This document shows, one piece after another, positions 17,360-26,677 of a DNA stretch of 58,409 nt. This DNA comes from Vibrio ezurae NBRC 102218. Its GTDB lineage: Bacteria > Pseudomonadota > Gammaproteobacteria > Enterobacterales > Vibrionaceae. The stretch covers positions 1 to 58,409 of the forward strand of contig NZ_BATM01000022.1 in assembly GCF_000467185.1 (NCBI RefSeq), written 5' to 3'. Both the position numbers and the translations under genes were made by a program. The first letter of the stretch is position 1, and the number at the start of each line of letters is the position of its first letter. Under the pieces are notes generated by a model. It saw only the letters and a program-made list of their open reading frames with translations. It ran no database searches and was not told where the DNA came from.

Positions 17360-18151
17360 ATGGATAAAAATCAAATAGCAGCCAGTTTACAAACTCTGCG
17401 TGACAGTAAACCGCTAGTGGTAAACATCACCAACTATGTGGTAATGAACAACACCGCAAACGCCTTGTTGTCTATTGGTGCTTCGCCAATTATGGCGCAT
17501 TCGGCGCAAGAAATGGCCGAAATGATGAGTTTTGCAGGCAGTTTAGTAATCAATATTGGTACGCTAGACAGTGTGTGGATCCCACGTATGTTGTTTGCAG
17601 TAGAGCAAGCCAATATCAACGGCAAAACGGTAATCCTTGATCCTGTAGGTTGCGGCGCAAGTACGCTCCGCACCGAAGTGTCGCGTCAAATTGCCGAGCA
17701 AGCCGACCAATTGATTATCCGTGGTAACGCCTCAGAAATCATTGCTTTGGCAGGGGAGCAAGCGCAGTCAAAAGGTGTGGATGCACTAGATAGCAGCGAC
17801 TCTGCGGTCAACGCCGCCAAGTTCTGCGTTGAGCACTATGGCGCAAACGTGGTGATCTCTGGCGCGAGTGATTATGTCGTGACTCAGCAAGCCACTTATA
17901 AGCTCGATAATGGTCATCAAATGATGCCTTATGTAACGGGTATGGGCTGTTCGCACACCGCGATCACGGGTGCATTTGCTGCCATTGGCGAAGTGACAGG
18001 TCTCGCCGCTACCGCTATTTTAGGGGTGGCAGGTGAAATCGCCGCTGAGAAATCAGCCGGTCCTGGTTCACTGCAAATGAACTTGTTAGATACCTTGTAT
18101 CAGCTAGACACAGATACGGTTTTGTCTCGTTTAAAACTGCAAATTGTATAA
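17360..18151 (+). CDS. thiM: Hydroxyethylthiazole kinase
   Basis: ThiM phosphorylates 4-methyl-5-hydroxyethylthiazole, salvaging the thiazole half of thiamine. The 263-residue protein has the family start [20 protein letters not shown] (about 19-38), [10 protein letters not shown] (about 92-101), IRGNASEI, and the catalytic-loop region [17 protein letters not shown] near 194-210. An AAGGTGA ribosome site precedes the ATG. It feeds thiazole phosphate to ThiE, encoded next. Confidence 0.95.
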   Translation: MDKNQIAASLQTLRDSKPLVVNITNYVVMNNTANALLSIGASPIMAHSAQEMAEMMSFAGSLVINIGTLDSVWIPRMLFAVEQANINGKTVILDPVGCGASTLRTEVSRQIAEQADQLIIRGNASEIIALAGEQAQSKGVDALDSSDSAVNAAKFCVEHYGANVVISGASDYVVTQQATYKLDNGHQMMPYVTGMGCSHTAITGAFAAIGEVTGLAATAILGVAGEIAAEKSAGPGSLQMNLLDTLYQLDTDTVLSRLKLQIV

Positions 18152-18160
18152 GGACGCAGC

Positions 18161-18784
18161 ATGAACCCTTATGAGCTCTACTTTGTGACCGATGATCACC
18201 AAAATCTTGACGCCCTGTGCACTGTGGTAAAGCAAGCTATTGCCGGTGGCGTCACTATGGTGCAAATTCGTGAAAAACACGGCGATGTGCGTGCATTTAT
18301 CGAGCGCGCCCGCGCGGTAAAAGAGGTGATGGCGGGCAGTGGTGTACCGCTTATTATCAATGATCGCGTTGATGTTGCACTTGCTGTTGATGCTAGCGGG
18401 GTTCATTTGGGGCAGTCTGATATGCCTGTAGAAGATGCCAGACGTTTACTGGGTAAAGACAAGTTGTTGGGCTTATCGGTGGAAAGCGAGCGCCAACTGC
18501 TAGAAGCGCAGTCTTTGCCTGTCGATTATTTGGGTGTCAGCGCTATTTTTGCCACGCCAACTAAAACCAACACCATTAAACATTGGGGTTTAGCAGGGCT
18601 ACAAAGCGCGGTTGAAACGTCAACCAAACCGCTGGTGGCGATTGGCGGCATTAACGAGAGCAATATCCAAAGTGTGGCAAAAACAGGCGTTGATGGTGTC
18701 GCACTCGTGTCGGCCATTTCGGCGGCCAGCAATCCTACTTTGGCAAGTCAGCAGTTATTGGCGAAGATGCGCTCAGTGTCTTAG
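18161..18784 (+). CDS. thiE: Thiamine-phosphate synthase
   Basis: ThiE joins HMP-PP and thiazole phosphate to give thiamine phosphate. The 207-residue TIM-barrel protein shows VQIREKHGD (about 32-40), LIINDRVDVALAVDASGVHLGQSD (split here by strand ends), GLSVES, GVSAIFATPTKT and the phosphate loop AIGGINESN. It is the last gene of the salvage operon, nine bases after thiM. Biosynthetic thiC, thiG and thiH are absent here, so this cluster is for salvage. Confidence 0.95.
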   Translation: MNPYELYFVTDDHQNLDALCTVVKQAIAGGVTMVQIREKHGDVRAFIERARAVKEVMAGSGVPLIINDRVDVALAVDASGVHLGQSDMPVEDARRLLGKDKLLGLSVESERQLLEAQSLPVDYLGVSAIFATPTKTNTIKHWGLAGLQSAVETSTKPLVAIGGINESNIQSVAKTGVDGVALVSAISAASNPTLASQQLLAKMRSVS

Positions 18785-18834
18785 CCACTATAAAAATGCA
18801 GTCTGGCGTAAAATAAGCTATTCACGAAAAATAA

Positions 18835-18871
18835 AAAGAGGGTTGCCTAGTTATACTTGGCAACCCTCTTT
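18835..18871. terminator. Shared terminator between thiE and the XRE regulator
   Basis: Perfect 13-bp arms (18835-18847 and 18859-18871) with T-runs on both sides, placed between convergent transcription units. It should stop transcription in both directions. Confidence 0.9.
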
Positions 18872-18889
18872 GTTTTCGTGCGATTGAGT

Positions 18890-20440
18890 TTATTCTTGTA
18901 CGACTTTAATTGGTTTTTTCTGACGGCGTTTGCATTGCGGCACTCTAGGGCAGACAGAGCCTCTTGAGCAGATGAGCCTAGCTCTGTTATCTATGCCGCG
19001 CTCAATCCAGTTAATATTTAAAATTCTGCCCACAGTGAGTAGCAACTCTTTAATGTCTTTCGGAATAGGCCCAGTGCCGCCGTTATCGATGCAAGATTGC
19101 TTAAGCCTTTGCGCCACATCAATAGCGTTAAACCCTTGTGCGGCAATGGCTGGGTTTAAATCAAGGCCGCTGCATAATACATGCGAGTTGCCGGCAAAAT
19201 CTTTGACCTTAACCGATTCACAGCAATAAATATGCGGTACATCGTTTTGCATCAAAATGGAGATTTGCGCCACGCTCACATTAAAGTCAGTGTCTTTGGT
19301 GGTCATGCGAAAAACCGCCCAATGCTGACACGGATCTTCGACCATCTTCATATTTCCCCAAGGCAGAGGGATCCCATTTCCGCGATACACCGCTTTGAGT
19401 GTCCCCGGATAATAAGCGTCAAAATAATGCCAGTGAGGGTAGGGTGAGACCGCAGTCATACGTCGCATTGCAATCGATTCGGAAACGCCCGCGAGCTTGC
19501 AAACGCTGATGTCATAGCCGTTTCTATCAAGCAACTGGCGAAAAGGCACTCTCGGGCAAAGCAATGCACCGGCGAAGAAAGAACATTCAAAGTCGCGCCA
19601 TGCATGCAAAATTTTGGTGGAGTCCAATTCAGCGGAACTGGTAGGCTGATTTTCATCTCTTACGCCGTAGCTTGGCTTGCTATCGGACATGAGTTTACTT
19701 TTTTCACCATCCCCTTGGTGGAGCACCTTATGCCCAATATTTACCGCCAGATCGTATTTAAGGCGGATGGGATCTTTCTTCAAAATGCTATTCACATGAA
19801 CAATGTTGGGCGCTTCAAAATAGGAGCGAACCACTCGCTGTTTTTTGTCGCCACTCTCTTCAATCACGCTTTGCGGCAGTTCCTTAAACCACTTTACGTT
19901 AAGCCCGATATCGGTGCAGATCTCTAGCAGATCGTCTACTGACAACGGCATCCTCTTTTGCCCAATATCTTCAGCTGCGCGCTCTAAATCAGGAAAGTGA
20001 TTTTGATTGTGCTCTTGGTGTGCGCGAATCAATAGGTGGGCAAATTGACGACCCGTTGTGCCAGTTTGTGCCAACATTTCTGGGATGGCAATTTGTAAAA
20101 TTTCGTGGGAAAACAAAAAGCTAGGCTCAAGCGCCATACCTGTTACGCCGCCTCTAGTGCCTTTTTCTGGAACCAACTCACTTTGCTCACTTGCATCATC
20201 TAAAAACCAATTGACTGGCTTTTGAAACACCTTAGCGACTACCTCTAACATCTCTTCACTCGGGACTCGCTTACCTCTTTCAATCATCGAAAGATACGAT
20301 ACCGATGGTGCGGATTCTGGGTTTAATTTCACGCATCGAGAAGAAAGGTCATCGAGAGTGAGATGGTTTCTTTTGCGCAAATTACGGATCTTTGTACCGA
20401 GAAAGTGCGACTGCCTGAACAAACTGGTTTTTGTTTTCAT
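18890..20440 (-). CDS. XRE-family regulator, RamB/ScfR-like (glyoxylate/short-chain fatty acid)
   Basis: A 516-residue regulator with an N-terminal XRE HTH (about 14-80; IRNLRKRNHLTLDDLSSR, SYLSMIERGKRVPSEEML). A long middle region follows (about 230-330, resembling the ImmA/IrrE-like part of ScfR proteins, with SFFAGALLCPRVPFRQLL). The C-terminal ScfR-type domain ends in a cysteine cluster CSRGSVCPRVPQC. Relatives such as RamB and PccR control acetate, glyoxylate or propionate genes. It is divergent from glcB-aceA, which makes those its likely targets. The start codon has almost no ribosome site, and palindromes lie directly in front of it, so autoregulation is plausible. Confidence 0.85.
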   Translation of the reverse strand: MKTKTSLFRQSHFLGTKIRNLRKRNHLTLDDLSSRCVKLNPESAPSVSYLSMIERGKRVPSEEMLEVVAKVFQKPVNWFLDDASEQSELVPEKGTRGGVTGMALEPSFLFSHEILQIAIPEMLAQTGTTGRQFAHLLIRAHQEHNQNHFPDLERAAEDIGQKRMPLSVDDLLEICTDIGLNVKWFKELPQSVIEESGDKKQRVVRSYFEAPNIVHVNSILKKDPIRLKYDLAVNIGHKVLHQGDGEKSKLMSDSKPSYGVRDENQPTSSAELDSTKILHAWRDFECSFFAGALLCPRVPFRQLLDRNGYDISVCKLAGVSESIAMRRMTAVSPYPHWHYFDAYYPGTLKAVYRGNGIPLPWGNMKMVEDPCQHWAVFRMTTKDTDFNVSVAQISILMQNDVPHIYCCESVKVKDFAGNSHVLCSGLDLNPAIAAQGFNAIDVAQRLKQSCIDNGGTGPIPKDIKELLLTVGRILNINWIERGIDNRARLICSRGSVCPRVPQCKRRQKKPIKVVQE

Positions 20441-20443
20441 ATT

Positions 20444-20464
20444 TGTAAAATTTACACTGTGTAA
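20444..20464. promoter_or_regulatory. Overlapping palindromes, candidate regulator operator
   Basis: TGTAAA-A-TTTACA (20444-20456) and TTACAC-T-GTGTAA (20452-20464) are two perfect 6+1+6 palindromes sharing five bases. They begin three bases before the regulator's start codon, in the divergent region shared with glcB. Operator role is inferred. Confidence 0.5.
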
Positions 20465-20607
20465 TTTTTATTGTGAAATTCTAGTTAAATCTTAGTTAAA
20501 GTAAATGTGTCTAGAGTAAATATTCGACAGCAATAACAAATTGAATGTTGAGTTTGCAACAGCAGCAATGGAAAAGCGCTTCAATCACTATCACGAGGAA
20601 TACAGCC

Positions 20608-22776
20608 ATGAATCTACCAATGACTAAGGAATGCCAGATACAGCAAGGTTTTTGCCAATTTGTTAATACTGAAGTGCTGCCACTTGTGGGTTTGAATGTC
20701 GAACAGTTTTGGGGCGATTTTACTCAACTAGTGACAGAACTGACCCCCATAAATCAAGCCCTCTTGGATACTCGTGCAAAAATGCAGCAGCAAATAGACC
20801 AGTTTCATGCCAGTCATCGCTCCTTTAACGCAGAGCAGTACCGACACTTTCTCAGTGAAATTGGCTATTTAACAGCTGAAGGCGAAGACTTTTGCATTGA
20901 AACAGAGAACGTTGACGAAGAGATTGCCAACATTGCCGGCCCGCAACTGGTGGTGCCAATTAAAAATGCGCGCTTTGCGCTGAACGCGGCCAACGCTCGC
21001 TGGGGAAGTTTATACGACGCGCTATATGGTACGGACGTAATTGCGCAATCTGAACCAGGCATGAAAGCAGGAAAAAAATATAACCCAGCTCGGGGCAAAC
21101 ACGTGATTGCGTATGCTAAAGACTTTTTAGATAGAGTGTTCCCTTTAGATCAAGGTTCGCATCACGATGTAGAAAGCTACACCATCTATTTCAATAGTTT
21201 ACTGGCGCACTTCCCTGACGGGACACACACCGGACTTAAACAGCCTTGTCAGTTTGTTGGTGCGAGTGATCCAGAGCGAGAGCCAACGTCGATTTTACTT
21301 AAAAACAATGGCTTACATGTAGAAATTATCATCAATCGTCAAGGAAAAATAGGCAAACACGATTTGGCACATATTGATGACATTAACATTGAATCGGCAG
21401 TTTCTACCATCATGGATCTGGAAGATTCCATTGCGGCTGTCGATGGCGACGACAAAGTCGATGCTTACCGAAATTGGTTAGGCTTGATGACGGGCTCGTT
21501 AAGTGCTTCTTTTGAAAAAAATGGCGTAACACAAATTCGTCGTCTAGAAGGCGATAAAAGCTATAACGGCCGCAGTGGTGAAGATTATAACCTGCACGGT
21601 CGCTCGCTGTTGATGATTCGTAATGTAGGGCACTTGATGACCAGTGACTTAATGACGCTAGACAATGGAGAGCAAGCACCAGAAGGTATCATTGATGCGG
21701 TAATAACGGCTTTGATTGCCGCAATTGAAATTAAAAATCCTGAGCAATGCCGAATGAAAAACAGCCGCGCCGGAAGCATTTATATCGTAAAACCAAAAAT
21801 GCACGGCCCGGAAGAAGTAGCGTTTTCTTGTGAGTTGTTTGATCGCGTTGAGCGCATGTTAGGGCTTGAGCCAAACACCATCAAAATTGGCATTATGGAC
21901 GAAGAGCGCCGCACTTCATTGAACTTAAAAGAGTGTATTCGCGCCGCAAAATCACGCGTGTTCTTTATCAACACCGGCTTCTTAGACCGCACTGGGGATG
22001 AAATTCATACCAGCATGCAAGCTGGCCCGTTTTTACCTAAGCAAGAGCTTAAACACCAAACTTGGATTGATGCTTACGAGAAAAACAATGTCTCTACGGG
22101 TTTAAATACTGGGTTTGCGGGTAAAGCGCAAATTGGTAAAGGCATGTGGGCAATGCCAGATGAAATGGCGCAAATGATGGAGCAAAAAACCGCTCACCTT
22201 GAAGCAGGCGCAACTACTGCTTGGGTGCCATCACCAACGGCCGCCACTTTGCACGCTTTGCACTATTTGGAGATAGACGTAAAACAGCAGCAACAACGTT
22301 TGTCGGCGAACAACGAAGATTACAAACGTGGCATGTTAAATATCCCTCTTATGGCACAAGAAAACGAACTAACCGAACAAGATGTGATTCGAGAGCTAGA
22401 GAACAACATTCAAGGCATTCTTGGTTATGTCGTGCGCTGGATAGAGATGGGTGTGGGCTGTTCTAAAGTGCCAGATATTAACAACACGGCGTTAATGGAA
22501 GATAGAGCGACTTTAAGAATTTCCAGTCAACATATCGCAAACTGGTTAAAACACGGCATTTGTACCTCAAATCAAGTTAACGATGTTCTTGAGCAGATGG
22601 CAGCCACCGTCGATGCGCAAAACCAAGGTACATCGGGGTACTTACCAATGACGCCAAATACAGACACTAGCCATGCATTTCAATGTGCTAAAGCCTTAAT
22701 TTTTCAAGGTGCTGAGCAGCCAAACGGCTATACAGAACCACTACTTCATGAGTACCGCCTACAAGCAAAACGATAA
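20608..22776 (+). CDS. glcB: Malate synthase G
   Basis: Condenses glyoxylate and acetyl-CoA to malate, the second step of the glyoxylate shunt. I choose the ATG at 20608 (722 residues; E. coli GlcB has 723), because it has a GAGGA ribosome site and fits the family start. The frame is open 21 codons further up. Motifs include KNARFALNAANARWGSLYDAL, MDLEDSIAAVDG, RSLLMIRNVGHLM, VKPKMHGPEEVAF, MDEERRTSLNLKECI and INTGFLDRTGDEIHTSM, spread along the chain as in the G isoform. It replaces the shorter AceB as the partner of AceA. The two genes are 39 bases apart and form an operon. Confidence 0.95.
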   Translation: MNLPMTKECQIQQGFCQFVNTEVLPLVGLNVEQFWGDFTQLVTELTPINQALLDTRAKMQQQIDQFHASHRSFNAEQYRHFLSEIGYLTAEGEDFCIETENVDEEIANIAGPQLVVPIKNARFALNAANARWGSLYDALYGTDVIAQSEPGMKAGKKYNPARGKHVIAYAKDFLDRVFPLDQGSHHDVESYTIYFNSLLAHFPDGTHTGLKQPCQFVGASDPEREPTSILLKNNGLHVEIIINRQGKIGKHDLAHIDDINIESAVSTIMDLEDSIAAVDGDDKVDAYRNWLGLMTGSLSASFEKNGVTQIRRLEGDKSYNGRSGEDYNLHGRSLLMIRNVGHLMTSDLMTLDNGEQAPEGIIDAVITALIAAIEIKNPEQCRMKNSRAGSIYIVKPKMHGPEEVAFSCELFDRVERMLGLEPNTIKIGIMDEERRTSLNLKECIRAAKSRVFFINTGFLDRTGDEIHTSMQAGPFLPKQELKHQTWIDAYEKNNVSTGLNTGFAGKAQIGKGMWAMPDEMAQMMEQKTAHLEAGATTAWVPSPTAATLHALHYLEIDVKQQQQRLSANNEDYKRGMLNIPLMAQENELTEQDVIRELENNIQGILGYVVRWIEMGVGCSKVPDINNTALMEDRATLRISSQHIANWLKHGICTSNQVNDVLEQMAATVDAQNQGTSGYLPMTPNTDTSHAFQCAKALIFQGAEQPNGYTEPLLHEYRLQAKR

Positions 22777-22815
22777 TTCAACACATAGCCAACTGAATAA
22801 CTGGAGAGAACCATT

Positions 22816-24414
22816 ATGGATAATTACAAATCAGTAATAGAGACAGCAAAAGGCACCATTGAGCAACAAGGGCAAACGTGGGCGGCAATCAATCCTGAAT
22901 ATGTCGCGCGCATGAGGCTACAAAATCGCTTTACCTGTGGGTTGGATATCGCACGCTTTACCGCCAAAATCATGCGTGAAGACATGCAAGCGTACGATGA
23001 AAATAACGCTAATTACACCCAATCTTTGGGCTGCTGGCATGGCTTCATTGGCCAACAAAAAATGATCTCAGTGAAAAAGCATTTTGAGACAACTCGCGGT
23101 CGTTATTTATACCTATCCGGTTGGATGGTGGCGGCAATGCGCTCAGAGCTAGGTCCACTGCCGGACCAATCTATGCACGAGAAAACCTCAGTGCCAATGC
23201 TAATCGAAGAGCTGTATACCTTTTTAAAGCAAGCCGACGCTCGTGAGCTTAACCACCTTTATAAAGCGCTCGACAAAGCGCGCGCAGAAGGTGACGCTGT
23301 CACGGCTCAGTCTGTGCAAAATCAAATCGATAACTTTGAAACTCACGTTGTGCCTATTATTGCGGATATCGATGCAGGCTTTGGTAACGAAGAAGCCACT
23401 TATTTGCTAGCGAAGAAGATGATTGAGGCAGGTGCGTGTTGTATTCAGATTGAAAATCAGGTGTCTGATGCTAAGCAATGTGGTCACCAAGATGGCAAAG
23501 TAACGGTTCCACATGAAGACTTTTTAGCGAAAATCAATGCAGTTCGATACGCATTCTTAGAACTTGGCGTAGATGATGGCGTTATTGTAGCCAGAACAGA
23601 CTCCCTTGGCGCAGGCTTAACTCAGAAAATCCCTGTGAGTCAGAGCGAAGGTGATCTTGCCGATGTGTACAACTCATTCATTGATGGCGAAGAAGTGACT
23701 AAACTTGAAGAACTTGCCAGTGGTGAGATGGTGATCAAGCAAGGCGACAAGTACATCAAGCCAACGCGCCTACCGAATGGTCTAGTGCGCTTTAAGCCCA
23801 ATACAGGCGAAGATCGCGTAGTGTTAGATTGCATTACCTCGCTGCAAGATGGTGCCGATCTATTATGGATTGAAACAGAAAAACCGCACGTTCAACAAAT
23901 TGCAGGCATGGTTAACCGAATTCGAGAAGTGATTCCGAATGCGAAACTGGTGTACAACAACAGCCCGTCATTTAACTGGACGCTAAACTTCCGTCAGCAA
24001 GTGTTTGATATGTGGCAAGAGCAGGGCATGGACGTGACTGCTTATGAACGTGAAAAACTGATGAACAGCGTCTACGACGAGTCGGAGTTGGCAAGAGAAG
24101 CGGACATCAAAATCCAAAACTTCCAACAAGACGCAGCCCGAGATGCAGGTATCTTCCATCACTTGATCACCCTGCCAACTTATCACACAGCGGCATTGTC
24201 TACGGACAATCTAGCCAAAGACTACTTCGGTGAAATGGGCATGTTAGCGTACGTTAAAGGGGTACAACGTAAAGAGATTCGTCAAGGACTGGCTTCGGTG
24301 AAACACCAAGACATGTCTGGTTCGAACATAGGTGATGATCACAAAGAGTATTTCTCTGGTGACCAAGCACTGAAAGCATCGGGTGAAAACAACACCATGA
24401 ATCAGTTTGCTTAG
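22816..24414 (+). CDS. aceA: Isocitrate lyase, long form
   Basis: Splits isocitrate into succinate and glyoxylate. The 532-residue length matches the long Pseudomonas-type enzyme (about 531) rather than the 434-residue E. coli one. The extra sequence shows as the helical insert LYTFLKQADARELNHLYKAL (about 133-152) and an insertion before the C-terminal barrel. The catalytic loop is KQCGHQ (220-225, Cys222), with the metal-site sequence IIADIDAGFGN just before it. A GGAGAG ribosome site precedes the ATG. Together with glcB it allows growth on acetate or fatty acids. Confidence 0.95.
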   Translation: MDNYKSVIETAKGTIEQQGQTWAAINPEYVARMRLQNRFTCGLDIARFTAKIMREDMQAYDENNANYTQSLGCWHGFIGQQKMISVKKHFETTRGRYLYLSGWMVAAMRSELGPLPDQSMHEKTSVPMLIEELYTFLKQADARELNHLYKALDKARAEGDAVTAQSVQNQIDNFETHVVPIIADIDAGFGNEEATYLLAKKMIEAGACCIQIENQVSDAKQCGHQDGKVTVPHEDFLAKINAVRYAFLELGVDDGVIVARTDSLGAGLTQKIPVSQSEGDLADVYNSFIDGEEVTKLEELASGEMVIKQGDKYIKPTRLPNGLVRFKPNTGEDRVVLDCITSLQDGADLLWIETEKPHVQQIAGMVNRIREVIPNAKLVYNNSPSFNWTLNFRQQVFDMWQEQGMDVTAYEREKLMNSVYDESELAREADIKIQNFQQDAARDAGIFHHLITLPTYHTAALSTDNLAKDYFGEMGMLAYVKGVQRKEIRQGLASVKHQDMSGSNIGDDHKEYFSGDQALKASGENNTMNQFA

Positions 24415-24447
24415 TGAGTGATTAGATTGAAGTAATAGAGGATAATA

Positions 24448-24490
24448 AACAGCATTATAGTGAGAAGGCTCGCTATAACGCTGTTTTTGT
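24448..24490 (+). terminator. Terminator of glcB-aceA
   Basis: Long stem (24448-24464 with 24469-24485, including G-U pairs) followed by a T-rich tract, 34 bases after the aceA stop. Confidence 0.85.
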
Positions 24491-24568
24491 TTTTGTTTTT
24501 GGTGTGGAGGTTTAGTGAGTTCGTATGTAGTTTATCCACAATGAGCCGAGTTCATAGAAAGTTATGTT

Positions 24569-25039
24569 TTATTTGTCCGTATCAGTACTATCTGTGTCAG
24601 CACTATTTTTAACAGAAATACGGTTATTTTCTAAGGCAATGGCTTCTTGTTGAGCCGCGATGATTTTTAGCGTGGTATTGATGTCTTTCGCTATATTAGA
24701 CAGCCAATTCGTCATGCATTTCGGTCTTTGGTGAACGGATGGATTATGTCGTAGAACCTTAGGCTCTTTAACATGATTAATGGTAATTGCTTTATCAGAA
24801 AAAACCATTTGCACATGGCATTTTCTTAGCGACATTTCGAAAGAATCTGGAGTTTGATTAATGATATCCCATTGGCGTTCGGACACTAGCTCTAATAACT
24901 TGAGTTTGGTGTTTAGTCGGTTTTGATTAAACTCAGAAAGTGAAATTGTTTTGTATGGTTCCCAAGTTAGATTCTTGTCTGTTGCCGCCTGTGCTGTACA
25001 GCAGATTAGCAAGCTAATTAGGGTGATAAACCTTGTCAT
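24569..25039 (-). CDS. Secreted protein of unknown function
   Basis: A 156-residue protein with a signal peptide (LISLLICCTAQA, cleavage after about residue 18). The mature part has two cysteines, in RKCHVQM and RPKCMTN, that could form one disulfide. The C-terminal half is helical and ends in an Asp/Ser/Thr-rich tail. I do not recognise a family. It stands alone, convergent with the aceA operon. Confidence 0.6.
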   Translation of the reverse strand: MTRFITLISLLICCTAQAATDKNLTWEPYKTISLSEFNQNRLNTKLKLLELVSERQWDIINQTPDSFEMSLRKCHVQMVFSDKAITINHVKEPKVLRHNPSVHQRPKCMTNWLSNIAKDINTTLKIIAAQQEAIALENNRISVKNSADTDSTDTDK

Positions 25040-25211
25040 AATATTAGCCTTTGATAGTAAAAAACAAAGAATCGTAACATTATGTAACAGACTGTCAATG
25101 GTGAATTCTGTACAACTAAAAACTCGACACTGAAGAAAAAACTGTGTCTTATATTCACCGTTATGTTGCGATTAGTCGTATTATTGATGGTGACTTGTCA
25201 TGGTAGAGTAA

Positions 25212-25799
25212 ATGCGAATGAACATAGCTATTTACATTTATAATCAAGCAGAAGTTCTTGATTTCTCGGGCCCGTTCGAAGTCTTCAGCACCGCAAAGAG
25301 GCTAGGGGCTGAAAACCTAAATGTGTTTCTAGTGTCAGAAAGTACGAAGCCCGTTATCGCTAGAGGCGGCTTTAAAGTACTGTCTGACTACACAATATAC
25401 GATCATCCCAAGATTGACGTACTAGTGGTTGTCGGTGGGGAGCATAGTCTTGAGATGCATAACTCCATTACGTTAAGTTGGCTAGCATCGGTTGCGCCGT
25501 TTACAAACGAAGTTGTATCAGTATGTACTGGGGTATTTCTGCTCGCCCAAGCTGGTATTGTCAAGGATGCGACAGTGACAACACATTGGGAAGATATCCC
25601 CGATTTAATATCACAGTTTCCAAGTCTAAATGTCATTACGGATCAACGTTGGGTTACATCTGGAAAATTCACTACGTCAGGTGGTATTTCGGCTGGCATC
25701 GATATGAGCTTACATCTGCTATCAAAACATTACGGTAAATCGTTTGCCAAGACAGTAGCAAAGCAAATGGAGTACAACTGGCAGGAATCCACAGACTGA
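25212..25799 (+). CDS. DJ-1/PfpI family protein
   Basis: A 195-residue GATase1-like protein of the AraC-N-terminal/isonitrile-hydratase branch. It shows YNQAEVLDFSGPFEVFSTA near the start, VVVGGEHS in the middle, and the nucleophile elbow SVCTGVFLLAQAGI with the reactive Cys at about 100. TTHWEDIPDL and a TSGGISAGIDM motif follow. No HTH is present, so it is not an AraC regulator. Substrate unknown. Met3 is an equally possible start. Confidence 0.85.
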   Translation: MRMNIAIYIYNQAEVLDFSGPFEVFSTAKRLGAENLNVFLVSESTKPVIARGGFKVLSDYTIYDHPKIDVLVVVGGEHSLEMHNSITLSWLASVAPFTNEVVSVCTGVFLLAQAGIVKDATVTTHWEDIPDLISQFPSLNVITDQRWVTSGKFTTSGGISAGIDMSLHLLSKHYGKSFAKTVAKQMEYNWQESTD

Positions 25800-26169
25800 C
25801 TTAGCAATTTTAATTGAGAGAGTTAAGGCCATAATAAGCTGCCTGTACTTACTGATTTATACTTTACGACCTTTCATCATCTAATTCACTGTTTGACGCT
25901 TAACAAAAGCTTTTTTCCTGTATTAAAGCCCTCAAATGTTAGGTTTGTGTATTCAGTTAGGCGCACATCGTGAGATAATGTCTCTCTTTGTTAGCGTGTA
26001 TCGCAAATTTTCGTAAGCCTTTTGCATTCCCTGTTCTTCGTTGGAGGGCGTGTTTATAGCAAAAAGGTTTAGTATTATGGCAAGCGTTGCTTGCTATTTA
26101 ATTCGGTGTGAAACGACACAAGTGACACGTACTGAATTAAGTAAAGAAATAATCAAGTTAGGTAAATAT
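25800..26169. other. Intergenic region without a clear gene
   Basis: The frame of the following small membrane protein is open upstream to 26041, but that part does not look coding. I see no RNA gene, repeat or convincing hairpin. Confidence 0.4.
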
Positions 26170-26448
26170 ATGAACGATAAAGTGTTTCAAATTTGGCATC
26201 AGAAACGAGAGCAAGGTTTCTTCAGTTGGCTTTCTAAGAGCACTCTTGGCTCTTTTGCTTTCTATTTAGTGTTTAGTATCGCTTTTCAATATTCTTCTAT
26301 CGGTGAGCAGGGTATTGCGTCATTTGTGAAGAGCCAGTGGGTGAATTATGTATTGTTTACTGGGCTAATGATTGTTGCAAATGGGTTGCTTTGGCTTTAT
26401 CGCGAATCCAGCTATAAGAAAGAAGCTTGTCGTAGAAATATCATGTAA
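26170..26448 (+). CDS. Small membrane protein, unknown
   Basis: A 92-residue protein from the start MNDKVFQIWHQKREQGFF. Two hydrophobic segments (about 27-45, LGSFAFYLVFSIAFQ, and about 61-80, VNYVLFTGLMIVANGLLWLY) are joined by a short polar loop, with basic residues at both ends. The frame is open to 26041, but the upstream part is not membrane-like and the chosen Met has an AGGT sequence ahead. Family not recognised. Confidence 0.55.
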   Translation: MNDKVFQIWHQKREQGFFSWLSKSTLGSFAFYLVFSIAFQYSSIGEQGIASFVKSQWVNYVLFTGLMIVANGLLWLYRESSYKKEACRRNIM

Positions 26449-26457
26449 TGAATAAGG

Positions 26458-26490
26458 ATTAAGCGTTGCACCTGTGACGCTTAATTTTTA
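26458..26490 (+). terminator. Terminator of the small membrane protein gene
   Basis: Nine-base arms (26458-26466 and 26477-26485) followed by five T, ten bases after the stop codon. Confidence 0.75.
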
Positions 26491-26677
26491 TTGTCAAACA
26501 CCAAAACAGATAGTAACGAATGTCTAATTGCTCCCATATTTTTACCTATGTAAGGCAAGTTTTTGCTAAGGGTAAAATTTTTGGGGAACAGAGTTAGGTG
26601 TAATGCTTCTCATCGCCTACAATCGATTGCACAAGCAACAATCATGATGACGGTTGAAAATTTAATGAGAGGCAGTA

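Noticed and set aside
26041..26169. N-terminal extension of the small membrane protein
   Set aside because: Not membrane-like; the internal start gives a compact two-segment protein with a plausible ribosome site.
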